A stretch of 64,000 nt of DNA from Rahnella sikkimica (lineage in GTDB: Bacteria; Pseudomonadota; Gammaproteobacteria; Enterobacterales; Enterobacteriaceae): contig NZ_CP019062.1 in the NCBI RefSeq assembly GCF_002951615.1, positions 1,302,001 to 1,366,000 on the forward strand, given 5' to 3'. The first letter of the stretch is position 1. Every line of letters starts with the position of its first letter. This document shows, in pieces, positions 26,651 to 34,556 of the stretch. The translations under genes and the position numbers were made by a program. The notes under the pieces are model-generated. The model was not told the DNA's origin. It saw only the letters and a program-made list of their open reading frames with translations, and searched no databases.

Positions 26651-27718
26651 TTATTTCTGTGTGGTCATGTCGACATGTGAAATCTTGCTTCTCATGATCA
26701 GCCCGCGCAACAGCGGAGACGTCAGAATTGCCGCTTTGACAATCTTGCCGAACAATTTCAGGCGGAGTTTAAGCGTCCCTTTCTGATAAGCCCGGTGCGG
26801 GAAAGCGTGTTCCGCGTTGAGGATTTTGCTCAGGATCTCAGCGCTGTCAAACGCGTAACTGATACCTTCCAGAGAACTGGCGCTGATGAAACCGGCGGCT
26901 TCGCCAATCAGGAAAACATTGTCTTTGCCGCAGCGGAAATCGGTCATTTTCGACGGGCAGAGCACGATACATTTCTCGGTTTTAACCACGTCGCCGAACG
27001 TGAAGGAATAAGGCTCCAGCCGGGTTTTCAGCGTTTCAAATTGCTGATTGCCGTTCTTCATCGCAAATGCGCCGCCCAGAATGAAATACCCATCCTTGGA
27101 CATACTCCACGCATAGCAGTCCGTTACCGCATTATCAAAAATGCAGGAGTAAAACGGCACCGGGTGTTTATCGACAAACCATTGTTGTATCGAGAGATAT
27201 TTGCGGATTTCATGATCAGGATAGAGCATACGGCGCAGCATAGAGTTTGCGCCGTCAGCACCCACCACATATTTCACCACAGCCTCCTGTTCAGTGCCGC
27301 TATCAGTAAAACGAAGGTGATAAAGGCCATCATCGCGGCGGGTTATTTTGCGGCACAGGCTGTCATGCCTGATATCAACGCTGGCGGGAATCAGTGTTTT
27401 AAGCCACAAATCGAACCGGTGACGATTGATATTCACGTAAGTACGTTGATAATTACGAATGAGCCGGGTCTGCAAATCATAGGTTTTTACGCTAAATATC
27501 TGCGGATCGGCCAATACTGATGTGGGAAGATTGACACCAAACCGAACAAACGAGCGCTGTGCATCGGTTGCCAGTAAACCGCCACACGGTTTCTGAAAAC
27601 CTTCCTCACCGCATTGCTGTTTTTTGTCGAGGGCCAGAACTTTCAAACCCGGTTTGAGCAGCCTGGCGAGTGTTGCACCGGCAGGGCCTAAGCCAATAAT
27701 TGCTATATCGTAATCCAT
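26651..27718 (-). CDS. FAD-dependent oxidoreductase (geranylgeranyl-reductase-like)
   Basis: The ATG at 27718 is chosen because the FAD-binding strand starts at once ([20 protein letters not shown]); a frame to 27889 adds an unlikely leader. The 355-residue product has the second FAD motif [20 protein letters not shown], typical of the geranylgeranyl reductase/aromatic hydroxylase group. It also has a cysteine pair in the [12 protein letters not shown] segment. It is probably cytosolic. The substrate is unknown; homologues in Enterobacterales are usually called NAD(P)/FAD-dependent oxidoreductases. Confidence 0.82.
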   Translation of the reverse strand: MDYDIAIIGLGPAGATLARLLKPGLKVLALDKKQQCGEEGFQKPCGGLLATDAQRSFVRFGVNLPTSVLADPQIFSVKTYDLQTRLIRNYQRTYVNINRHRFDLWLKTLIPASVDIRHDSLCRKITRRDDGLYHLRFTDSGTEQEAVVKYVVGADGANSMLRRMLYPDHEIRKYLSIQQWFVDKHPVPFYSCIFDNAVTDCYAWSMSKDGYFILGGAFAMKNGNQQFETLKTRLEPYSFTFGDVVKTEKCIVLCPSKMTDFRCGKDNVFLIGEAAGFISASSLEGISYAFDSAEILSKILNAEHAFPHRAYQKGTLKLRLKLFGKIVKAAILTSPLLRGLIMRSKISHVDMTTQK

Positions 27719-27833
27719 CGGGGGCTCATCATCCCTGAGAGAAAAAAAGAGTATACGCGTTACGCCTGCCTGTCGAGAAGCCTGTAAAAGACTGTTTGTG
27801 GGATTTTTATTATCAATAGCACTGGAGCAAATT

Positions 27834-28244
27834 ATGCAACCTGTCATCAATATGATTACGCTCGGCGTGAAAGACTTAGCCGTCGCCACGGAGTTTTATC
27901 AGAACGGTCTGGGGTTCCCCAAAGTGGTTATTGACTCTGACGGTGTGAGTTTTTTTGAACTGGCAGGGGCGTGGTTGTCACTGTTCCCGTGGGATGAGCT
28001 GGCCAAAGATGCTGAACTCAGCCCTAAAGGTGAGGGATTTCGCGGAATGGCGCTGGCGCAGACCGTTGCCAGTGAAGCCAAAGTAGACGCGGTATTGGCG
28101 CAGGCAGTGAAAGCGGGCGGTAAGCTGATCAAACCAGGGCAGAAAGTATTCTGGGGCGGATATTCCGGTTACTTCGCCGATCCGGACGGACATCTGTGGG
28201 AAATAGCCTATAACCCGTTTATGAAAATAGGGCCGCAGGAATAA
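27834..28244 (+). CDS. VOC-family glyoxalase/bleomycin-resistance-like protein
   Basis: A 136-residue protein of the vicinal oxygen chelate fold. The start at 27834 has GGAG 8 bases upstream and opens with [15 protein letters not shown]. Paired beta-alpha-beta-beta-beta modules are visible, with the C-terminal metal-site segment [22 protein letters not shown]. The substrate is unknown. It is divergent from the flavoprotein gene, with about 115 bases between the starts. Confidence 0.85.
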   Translation: MQPVINMITLGVKDLAVATEFYQNGLGFPKVVIDSDGVSFFELAGAWLSLFPWDELAKDAELSPKGEGFRGMALAQTVASEAKVDAVLAQAVKAGGKLIKPGQKVFWGGYSGYFADPDGHLWEIAYNPFMKIGPQE

Positions 28245-28268
28245 CGCGTTTCGTTCAAAATGCAGCTA

Positions 28269-28284
28269 TTTAGTTACAACATAC
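28269..28284 (-). other. Replication terminus site (Ter), minus orientation
   Basis: On the minus strand the site reads GTATGTTGTAACTAAA, a full match to the Tus-binding core of E. coli TerB. By E. coli rules its non-permissive face points right, so it would stop replication forks travelling leftward. It sits 1.45 kb left of dif and opposes the Ter site at 33506. Confidence 0.88.
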
Positions 28285-28329
28285 AATTTATTATTCAACA
28301 CAAGGTGTCTGTCTGTAGCATAAGTAAAA

Positions 28330-28349
28330 ACACCGCCTGGCTGCGGTGT
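28330..28349 (-). terminator. Leftward rho-independent terminator-like hairpin
   Basis: ACACCGC-ctggct-GCGGTGT has a T-run on the minus strand. No minus-strand gene lies directly to its right, so it is either an orphan or blocks antisense reading into the Ter site. Confidence 0.45.
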
Positions 28350-28566
28350 CTGATTATACTGTCTGGCAGGAAAGAAGGGGCTATAAACCTCTTTTTTCCC
28401 ATCAGCATGGCCAGAATTTTCAACAGTTTGCCGCCGACATCCTGCATGGAAATCGCATCAACAAAAGACACGTAAAACGTGAAAAAATTGAATTAAACCA
28501 TGATACTCAGGGACGTTAAGAGTATCTTGTCAGCGTCCAAAATGGCGTATTCCACCGTGAGATTTC

Positions 28567-29172
28567 ATGAATTCATTACTCAAACAGCCGTCACGGATCA
28601 GCCTCTTGATCATGCTGATGATTCTGGCGGGTTGCTCAAGCAAAACGCATTATAAAAAATACGATACCCACGCTTATGACGATGAAATTGAAGATGCGGC
28701 GGATAATTACAAAGTCGACCGGAAACTGATTAAAGCAATCATTCAGGTTGAGTCCAGCTACAATCCCGACGCTGTCAGCCCGTCGAATGCCATTGGCCTG
28801 ATGCAACTTAAAGCCTCGACCAGCGGCTGCGATGCTTACCGGTATAAAGGCAAACGCGGTTGTCCGAGTGACCGCCAGTTGCGTGACCCGGAAACCAATA
28901 TTGACTTAGGTACGGCATATCTCAGCGGATTACAGCATCAGCAATTAAACTGGATTAACGATCCGCTGACGCGTCGATATGCCACGGAAGTGGCTTACGC
29001 CAACGGTGCCGGCGCTTTGTTGCGAACGTTCTCCTCAAACCGCCAGACCGCGATTCAGATGATCAACCAGCTGTCGCCGGAAGCCTTTAACTGGCATGTC
29101 CGTCAGTATCATCCGGCACCGCAGGCGCCGAGATATATGGCGAAGGTCGAGAAGGTTTATGCCGGGTTATAG
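28567..29172 (+). CDS. emtA: Membrane-bound lytic murein transglycosylase, EmtA/MltE-like
   Basis: Outer-membrane lipoprotein that cleaves peptidoglycan glycan strands with formation of 1,6-anhydromuramic acid. At 201 residues it is the size of E. coli EmtA (203). The lipobox is LAGC at about residues 20-23. The catalytic Glu is in IIQVESSYNPDAV (near residue 60). The family segment SPSNAIGLMQLKASTSG, then VAYANGAGALLRTFSS and PAPQAPRYM, are shared with EmtA. It is transcribed alone. Its N-terminal third differs from E. coli, so the name is by homology. Confidence 0.87.
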   Translation: MNSLLKQPSRISLLIMLMILAGCSSKTHYKKYDTHAYDDEIEDAADNYKVDRKLIKAIIQVESSYNPDAVSPSNAIGLMQLKASTSGCDAYRYKGKRGCPSDRQLRDPETNIDLGTAYLSGLQHQQLNWINDPLTRRYATEVAYANGAGALLRTFSSNRQTAIQMINQLSPEAFNWHVRQYHPAPQAPRYMAKVEKVYAGL

Positions 29173-29298
29173 CCAAAACCGGCCAAAATGAAGAATGCGC
29201 TACGTGAATTTTTCAGCATTATGGTACTGCCAGAAATTTAGAATTCACGTAGCGTTGTCATTTTGCACCGGCTGAAATCCGCAGAAAGGAGAGTCCGC

Positions 29299-29661
29299 AT
29301 GCTGTCTAATTTGTTCGCCGGTTTACCGGAAACTGCCAGTGCGCAGGAAAATGAATCCTTCGACGTGCTGTTAAACATGCCGGGTGTTCGTATCGAAAGA
29401 ATTGTTTCGACCGGCCAGGCAAGTCCGCCAGATTTCTGGTATTGCCAGACACAAGGCGAGTGGGTCACGGTTTTGCAAGGCTCAGCCGCATTACGATTTG
29501 AAAACGAAACGCAGGCGCGGGTCATGCACGCTGGTGATTGCACCAACATTCCGGCGTTATGCAAACACCGGGTGGAATGGACAGCCGCAAATGAAATCAC
29601 CATCTGGCTGGCCGTGCATTATGGCGATATTGAAGATCACTGTGCAGACGGAGAGTCATGA
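29299..29661 (+). CDS. Cupin-domain protein
   Basis: A 120-residue single-cupin protein. The ATG at 29299 is supported by AAAGGAG 8 bases upstream; an ATG 36 bases earlier is less likely. Barrel motifs include GEWVTVLQGSAALRFENE and the second motif VMHAGDCTNIPALCKHRVEW with a probable metal-binding His. It is small and cytosolic with no known substrate. It ends 62 bases before the dif site. Confidence 0.82.
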   Translation: MLSNLFAGLPETASAQENESFDVLLNMPGVRIERIVSTGQASPPDFWYCQTQGEWVTVLQGSAALRFENETQARVMHAGDCTNIPALCKHRVEWTAANEITIWLAVHYGDIEDHCADGES

Positions 29662-29722
29662 AGAAGGAACGAAATGGCAGGAGAGAAGGTTGTTTGACGG
29701 TGAGTTCATTACGGGTAATCGC

Positions 29723-29750
29723 ATTTAACATAATATACATTATGCGCACT
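29723..29750 (-). other. dif site (XerCD chromosome dimer resolution site)
   Basis: The minus strand reads AGTGCGCATAA (XerC arm), TGTATA (central hexamer), TTATGTTAAAT (XerD arm). This agrees with the 28-base E. coli dif site at 27 of 28 positions; only the first base differs (A for G). It lies in the gap between the convergent cupin and methyltransferase genes and inside the pair of opposed Ter sites. This is therefore the site where XerC and XerD, activated by FtsK, resolve chromosome dimers. Confidence 0.95.
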
Positions 29751-29765
29751 TAATCCGGTATTACA

Positions 29766-29776
29766 TTATGTTAAGT
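29766..29776 (+). other. Extra XerD-arm-like sequence beside dif
   Basis: TTATGTTAAGT, a 10-of-11 match to the dif XerD arm, lies in the opposite orientation 16 bases right of dif. No XerC arm accompanies it. It may be a chance match or a scar. Confidence 0.3.
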
Positions 29777-29853
29777 ATCAGCACGCCATTGCTTGAAATC
29801 TGCCAGCCTCATATCCTTTCATACCGGCAGCTTTCACCACTTCACTTAATATC

Positions 29854-30462
29854 TCAGCCTTTGAACTGTGCCAGCCAGATGGTATGTCCTGCACATGTCG
29901 GGTCTTCGGCAACCATCTTCACTTCCCTGAAACCATGTGCATCAAACAGCGCGCGGTATTCTTCCGGAGCCAGACTTGCATGATAAAGATCTTCTCCTTC
30001 GAATGTGCCAATTGCTTCGCCGTTGCCCGGACCGCTGGTGAACATCAATGCTGCACCAGGATTTGCATGTTGCTCAAAGATGGCAAACATGGCGCGCTGA
30101 TCATCACGCGTCAGATGGAAAAAGCTGTCCCAGGCAATCAGCCCGTCGAACTTCTCGTTCAGCGATAACGAACGCATATCGGCAACCTGCCAGCGCTGTT
30201 CCGGGAAACGTTCACGGCAAATGGAAATCATCGGCTCTGAAGCATCGACGCCTGTCACTGAAAAATGACGTTCTACAAAATATTCCGCGATGGGTTTTCC
30301 TGCCCCGCAGCCAATGTCCAGAATGCGGCCTTCTGACGGGATCAGTGACAGAAAACTGTCCAGCCACGCCTGCTCGAATCGCTGGTCTTTGCGTAATTTA
30401 TCCCAGATATCAGCATGTCGCTGATACAGTGAAATGATATTTTTCGCCGAAATATCGTCCAT
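29854..30462 (-). CDS. Class I SAM-dependent methyltransferase
   Basis: A 202-residue Rossmann methyltransferase with motif I ILDIGCGAGKPIAEYF (residues about 45-60), motif II in VTGVDASEPMI and the LIAWDSFFHL post-II segment. Acceptor unknown. It is cytosolic, convergent with the cupin gene across the dif site and transcribed alone. Confidence 0.87.
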   Translation of the reverse strand: MDDISAKNIISLYQRHADIWDKLRKDQRFEQAWLDSFLSLIPSEGRILDIGCGAGKPIAEYFVERHFSVTGVDASEPMISICRERFPEQRWQVADMRSLSLNEKFDGLIAWDSFFHLTRDDQRAMFAIFEQHANPGAALMFTSGPGNGEAIGTFEGEDLYHASLAPEEYRALFDAHGFREVKMVAEDPTCAGHTIWLAQFKG

Positions 30463-30668
30463 TTTCTTTCCTTTCTGACCTTTATTTGATCGCGCTACAT
30501 GAATTCTGAGTGTCTCACGCGACCTCAGCGTCTGTCAGCGAAAGATTTGAATTTGTTCGTAATTCATCACTTTTTTATCATATTTATCAATGCGTTTGTT
30601 GATTTTACCGGCATGCTTCGTATGATGTGGCGTTGAAGACTTTACTTAGCCCTGAGGGATAACATCTG

Positions 30669-30974
30669 ATGAAAGACATCACTTTTTACGGTCGTTTCGA
30701 GGCCGATATTCTCGCCGGGCGCAAAACGATCACGCTCCGTGAAGCCAGCGATGCTGATTTTGAGGCGGGCGACCGTGTTCACGTAAGTCGTTATGAAGAC
30801 AACGTTTTCTTCTGCAATATCGAGATTATCGACGTTACGCCGGTACAGTTTGACGAGCTGAATGACGCCCATGCCGTGCAGGAAAACATGACATTACCTG
30901 AGCTGAAACAGGTGATCAGCGAGATTTATCCGGGTCTGAAATCACTGTTTATGATCGAGTTTCGGCTGGCCTGA
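30669..30974 (+). CDS. yqfB: N4-acetylcytidine amidohydrolase (ASCH domain), YqfB
   Basis: A small ASCH-domain enzyme. E. coli YqfB hydrolyses N4-acetylcytidine to cytidine, helping recycle the modified nucleoside. The 101 residues match E. coli YqfB (103) in ILAGRKTITLRE, FCNIEI and QENMTLPELKQVISEIYPG. The catalytic Lys, Thr and Glu of the family correspond to the conserved GRKTIT...E region. It is transcribed alone and followed by a strong terminator. Confidence 0.92.
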   Translation: MKDITFYGRFEADILAGRKTITLREASDADFEAGDRVHVSRYEDNVFFCNIEIIDVTPVQFDELNDAHAVQENMTLPELKQVISEIYPGLKSLFMIEFRLA

Positions 30975-30988
30975 CTGTTTTATACGGG

Positions 30989-31027
30989 AGTAAAACGCAC
31001 CGGCATTTTGACCGGTGCGCCCTTTTC
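30989..31027. terminator. Rho-independent terminator after yqfB
   Basis: CGCACCGG-cattttga-CCGGTGCG is followed by CCCTTTTCTT. It lies between yqfB and the convergent HD gene. Confidence 0.8.
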
Positions 31028-31030
31028 TTC

Positions 31031-31672
31031 TTACCCCTGCCAGCGGGATCCGCGGATCACCGAACAGAAATTGCCTCTGATGAAATCGGGTTCTTTGTCG
31101 GCGATGACGTCCGCTTTCACGTTGCCAAATGTGGTTTGCGGTCTGTTTTTGATGCCATCATAAAATGCCTGAATGATGTCTTCTTTAAATGCCGGTGTCC
31201 GCGGATGCGCATCCACAACGGCATTTCGCACAACGTCTTCGTAGCCCTGATAATTAATCCCGAGAACGTCCATTTCCACACCCGCTGTCACCAGCGCAAT
31301 GACCGGATCCATAAATTCAGGGATCCCCGGCGTAGTGTGCAAGGCAATCGCGGTCCAGACTTTATCAATATCCTGCGTGCTGACGCCGTGTTGCTGCATG
31401 AATTTGCGGGCCGCGTTTGCGCCGTCCACTTCAAAGCGTTTATCGCAGCTACAATTTTCGTGGGTCAGCCCCATGTCGTGGAACATACAGCCGATATACA
31501 GCAATTCGTGATCGACTTTCAGCTGACGTTGCTGACCGGCAAGCGCCGCCCAGTAATACACACGGCTGGAATGATGAAACAGTAAATCGGTTTCTGTATC
31601 GCGCACCAGTTCGGTGGCTTCGCGCGCCATTTTGCTGTCGGGAATGCGGATACCCTGAATGTTCAGACTCAT
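31031..31672 (-). CDS. HD-domain phosphohydrolase-like protein
   Basis: A 213-residue HD-superfamily protein. The metal-binding histidines are in LFHHSSRVYYW and the HD signature in GCMFHDMGLTH, followed by later His residues (ALHTTPG) that complete the site. Similar proteins are annotated as cyanamide hydratase-like or plain HD proteins; the substrate is unknown. It is divergent from a GlxA-type regulator 115 bases away, which probably controls it. Confidence 0.82.
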   Translation of the reverse strand: MSLNIQGIRIPDSKMAREATELVRDTETDLLFHHSSRVYYWAALAGQQRQLKVDHELLYIGCMFHDMGLTHENCSCDKRFEVDGANAARKFMQQHGVSTQDIDKVWTAIALHTTPGIPEFMDPVIALVTAGVEMDVLGINYQGYEDVVRNAVVDAHPRTPAFKEDIIQAFYDGIKNRPQTTFGNVKADVIADKEPDFIRGNFCSVIRGSRWQG

Positions 31673-31787
31673 AATATTTCTCCGGTGGGGTTGAATGAGT
31701 CCAGAATAAGCTTCACTATGAATGTCATCAATCGTCGTAATGTGATGATTAAGGACATAACCGCATTCTGCGACAGGAAATCATCTC

Positions 31788-32747
31788 ATGCCCAAACACA
31801 TCATCATTCTGGCCGTGCCCGGCGTTCAGTTGCTGGATGTCTCCGGCCCGCTGGACGTTTTCGCTGAGGCAAATCAGCAACGCGGGCGTGAGGTGTATAA
31901 ACTCAGCGTGATGGCCGTGGCCGATCCGATCGTTGTTTCATCTTCCGGCGCCCGTCTGCTGGCCGATCTGACACTCGACGCCCCGCTTCCCTACGTGCTT
32001 GACACCTTCCTGGTTGCCGGTGCGCCGGTGCTCGACAGCTTCATTTCAGACGAAAAGCTGCATGCAAATATTTGCCGGTGGAGCCATCACGCACAGCGTT
32101 TCGGTTCGGTTTGCAGCGGCGCGATGCTGCTTGCGGCCGCCGGATTAATCAACGGGCGTCGCGTCACCACACACTGGACTGTCGCGGAACGGCTTCATCA
32201 GGAATATCCACAGGTAACCGTAGAAGCTGACGCCATTTTTATTGCCGATGCTGAACTGCGCACTGCAGCTGGCGTAACCTCCGGGCTGGATTTGGCATTA
32301 AATATGGTAGAGGAAGATCTCGGGCGGGAAACGGCACTCGACGTTGCCGCGCAGCTGGTGATGTTTTTCAAACGCCCCGGCGGCCAGTTACAATTTAGCC
32401 GCCATGGGCAGGCTTCGTTAAGCGGGCGTTCTGCTTTGCAGGACGTTCAGCGCTGGGTGCTGAATTCTCTGGATCAGCCGCATAATGTGCAAAGTCTCGC
32501 CACACATATGGGGATCAGCGCCCGCCACATGACCCGTTTATTCAATCAGGAACTGAACCAGTCACCGGCCGAATGGCTTGAACAGCAGCGTGTATTTCAC
32601 GCGCGTCAGCTGCTGGAAACTGGCGAGCTGGGGGTGAAACAAATCGCGGCGGAATGCGGATTTTCCAGCGTCGATATCCTGCGACGGGCGTTTGTCAGAC
32701 AACTTTTCGTGACACCGTCACAATATCAAAAAAACCATAGTCATTGA
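31788..32747 (+). CDS. GlxA-family transcriptional regulator (DJ-1/PfpI + AraC)
   Basis: A 319-residue regulator with an N-terminal DJ-1/PfpI-like sensor domain (IIILAVPGVQLLDVSGPLDV at the start, FGSVCSGAMLLAAAG with the nucleophile-elbow Cys). A C-terminal AraC double helix-turn-helix spans about 220-315 (HMTRLFNQELNQSPAEWLEQQRV, then IAAECGFSSVDILRRAF). The inducer is unknown. Its position divergent to the HD gene suggests it activates that gene. Confidence 0.88.
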   Translation: MPKHIIILAVPGVQLLDVSGPLDVFAEANQQRGREVYKLSVMAVADPIVVSSSGARLLADLTLDAPLPYVLDTFLVAGAPVLDSFISDEKLHANICRWSHHAQRFGSVCSGAMLLAAAGLINGRRVTTHWTVAERLHQEYPQVTVEADAIFIADAELRTAAGVTSGLDLALNMVEEDLGRETALDVAAQLVMFFKRPGGQLQFSRHGQASLSGRSALQDVQRWVLNSLDQPHNVQSLATHMGISARHMTRLFNQELNQSPAEWLEQQRVFHARQLLETGELGVKQIAAECGFSSVDILRRAFVRQLFVTPSQYQKNHSH

Positions 32748-32773
32748 TATTTTTGTCTATAAATCAACTGACT

Positions 32774-33355
32774 TCAGGTTTCTTTCGCAACCTGAGCGCG
32801 ACGAAAGCAGTCCGGATGATGCGTATTGATCAGGCCCGTCGCTTCCATCCAGGCATAAACAATCGTCGGGCCGACGAAGGTAAATCCCCTCTTCTTCAGA
32901 TCTTTCGAAATCCGTTCTGACAGTGCATCTTTCGTGGGAACCGGGCCGGTATGTTGAATGGCCTGACCGCCAATTTGCCCCCAAATCCAGTCACCAAACT
33001 CTTCGCCTGACGCCTGCATGGCCAGATACGCACGGGCATTTTTAATCACTGCGGTGATCTTGCTGCGCGAGCGGATAATGGCGGCGTCATTGACCAATCT
33101 CTCGATATCTTCTTCAGTAAATTCAGCCACTTTCTGCGGGTCGAAATGGTAAAATGCCTGCCGCAAAGCCTCGCGTTTTTTCAGTACAATCCGCCACGAT
33201 AAGCCCGCCTGGAAACCGTCCAGCATCAGCTTTTCCCATAAGGCACGACTGTCGCGGACGGGTTTTCCCCATTCGCGATCGTGGTAATCGCGCATCATCG
33301 GGTCATTATCGCCCCACGGGCAACGTGGTAAATCATCAGGAAATTCAGAGTTCAT
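32774..33355 (-). CDS. tag: DNA-3-methyladenine glycosylase I
   Basis: Constitutive base-excision enzyme that removes 3-methyladenine from DNA. The 193-residue protein has the family start RCPWGDNDPMMRDYHDREWG and the helix-hairpin-helix-like core GFQAGLSWRIVLKKREALR. The C-terminal zinc-binding site is visible as HHPDC near the end, paired with the N-terminal Cys/His. E. coli Tag is 187 residues. It is convergent with the GlxA-type regulator and divergent from tus. Confidence 0.95.
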   Translation of the reverse strand: MNSEFPDDLPRCPWGDNDPMMRDYHDREWGKPVRDSRALWEKLMLDGFQAGLSWRIVLKKREALRQAFYHFDPQKVAEFTEEDIERLVNDAAIIRSRSKITAVIKNARAYLAMQASGEEFGDWIWGQIGGQAIQHTGPVPTKDALSERISKDLKKRGFTFVGPTIVYAWMEATGLINTHHPDCFRRAQVAKET

Positions 33356-33505
33356 GGCAGCCCTTATGGCGATGTGAGGAGCAAGCTTACGATAAAGCCA
33401 CGCCGGTTTAAACCGGCCCTTTTTCCCTGCTTAACGGCATTAATTCCGATATTGATTAAAAAACTGAAGGTCAGGTGTGCACGGTTTTTAATTATGGCAT
33501 AAACT

Positions 33506-33521
33506 GTATGTTGTAACTAAC
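33506..33521 (+). other. Replication terminus site (Ter), plus orientation, in the tus leader
   Basis: The plus strand reads GTATGTTGTAACTAAC, identical to the TerB core except for the last base. It ends 11 bases before the tus ATG and lies against the Shine-Dalgarno sequence. As in E. coli TerB, Tus bound here should both repress its own gene and stop forks moving rightward. It opposes the site at 28269. Confidence 0.9.
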
Positions 33522-33531
33522 TGGAGGGTTT

Positions 33532-34467
33532 ATGGCGGATTATGATTTAATTGCCCGGATGAACGGTTGTTTTAACGAACTGGAACTGGCTTTGCACGAT
33601 CTGGGGAATTTCCTGAATCAGCTGGAATTATTGCAGGCCAGAGTGTTTGCTTTGCCAGAGATTGCCAAAGGCGAAGAACATAATCCTGCGGATAAAATTC
33701 AGGTGACGCCTTTCACCGGAGAAGCCGCTCACCAACTGGCGTTACAGCATTTTCAGCGTCTGTTCATCCATCACAACAACGAGAATGTGAGCAGTAAATC
33801 TGCCGTCCGTCTGCCCGGCGTGCTGTGTTATGCGGTGGATGAAGCCGAGCATCAGTCCGCCCTGCTGCTGATTGAAGAAGTGAACAAATTAAAGGCCGAG
33901 CTGGAGCATATTGTGACCGTGGAATCAGGTCTTGCCCGCGAGCAGCGCTTCGAATTTGTTCATACTCACCTGCGCGGGCTGATTACGTTAAACGCTTACC
34001 GCTCGGTCAACTTTCTGAATGACCCGGATTCCGTGCGGTTTGGCTGGGCAAATAAACACATCATTAAAAACGTCACGCGTGATGAAGTGCTGGCCCAGCT
34101 GGAAAAAAGCCTGAACGCCGGGCGCGCGGTTTCGCCGTACACCCGCGAACAGTGGATGGAAAATATTAACCGCGAGATGAATGACGTTAAGCGCCTGCCT
34201 GAACATGCGGCGCTGAAATTTAAACGTCCGGTGAAAGTCCAGCCGATTGCGCGTGTGTGGTACCGCAACAGTCAGAAGCAGGTGCAACATCCCTGCCCGC
34301 TGCCGCTGATTGCGCTGTGTCTGCGCTCGCCGGTAATGCAGGTGCCAAAACTCGGGGAATTGCAGGATTACGATGCGTCGTCGGTGAAACACAAATACAA
34401 GCCAAAATCACAGCCGCTCAGCCTGCTGATCAAACGTCTTCATTTATATACCGACTATCCGTTATAA
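33532..34467 (+). CDS. tus: DNA replication terminus site-binding protein Tus
   Basis: Monomeric Ter-binding protein that blocks the DnaB helicase in one direction. The 311-residue length matches E. coli (309). Recognisable segments include the N-terminal FNELELALHDL, IHHNNENVSSKSAVRLPGVLC, FGWANKHIIKNVTRDEVLAQLEKSL and the C-terminal HKYKPKSQPLSLLIKRLHLYTDYPL (split here only for description). A strong ribosome site (TGGAGGG) follows the Ter site. It is convergent with fumC across a terminator, the same arrangement as in E. coli. Confidence 0.97.
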   Translation: MADYDLIARMNGCFNELELALHDLGNFLNQLELLQARVFALPEIAKGEEHNPADKIQVTPFTGEAAHQLALQHFQRLFIHHNNENVSSKSAVRLPGVLCYAVDEAEHQSALLLIEEVNKLKAELEHIVTVESGLAREQRFEFVHTHLRGLITLNAYRSVNFLNDPDSVRFGWANKHIIKNVTRDEVLAQLEKSLNAGRAVSPYTREQWMENINREMNDVKRLPEHAALKFKRPVKVQPIARVWYRNSQKQVQHPCPLPLIALCLRSPVMQVPKLGELQDYDASSVKHKYKPKSQPLSLLIKRLHLYTDYPL

Positions 34468-34492
34468 ACACCGTTATAGAACGCGGCGCACA

Positions 34493-34523
34493 AAAAAGGT
34501 CCGGACATCCGGACCTCATTTTA
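34493..34523. terminator. Bidirectional terminator between tus and fumC
   Basis: AGGTCCGGA-cat-CCGGACCT has A-runs before it and T-rich sequence after it, serving both convergent genes. Confidence 0.85.
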
Positions 34524-34556
34524 CGTTTTAATTCTTACTCTTTTCGCCGGAAACGA

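Larger units (their letters stand above)
28245..28566. other. Intergenic region holding a Ter site and small hairpins
   Basis: The region contains the minus-strand Ter site (28269-28284). At 28330-28349 the hairpin ACACCGC-ctggct-GCGGTGT is followed on the minus strand by five Ts, so it is oriented as a terminator for leftward transcription. At 28502-28526 an inverted repeat, GATACTC and GAGTATC, lies ahead of the lytic transglycosylase gene. The 71-codon frame at 28260-28475 looks non-coding. Confidence 0.55.

Noticed and set aside
28260..28475. 71-codon frame in the Ter-containing gap
   Set aside because: No ribosome site, odd composition and overlap with a Ter site and a terminator-like hairpin.
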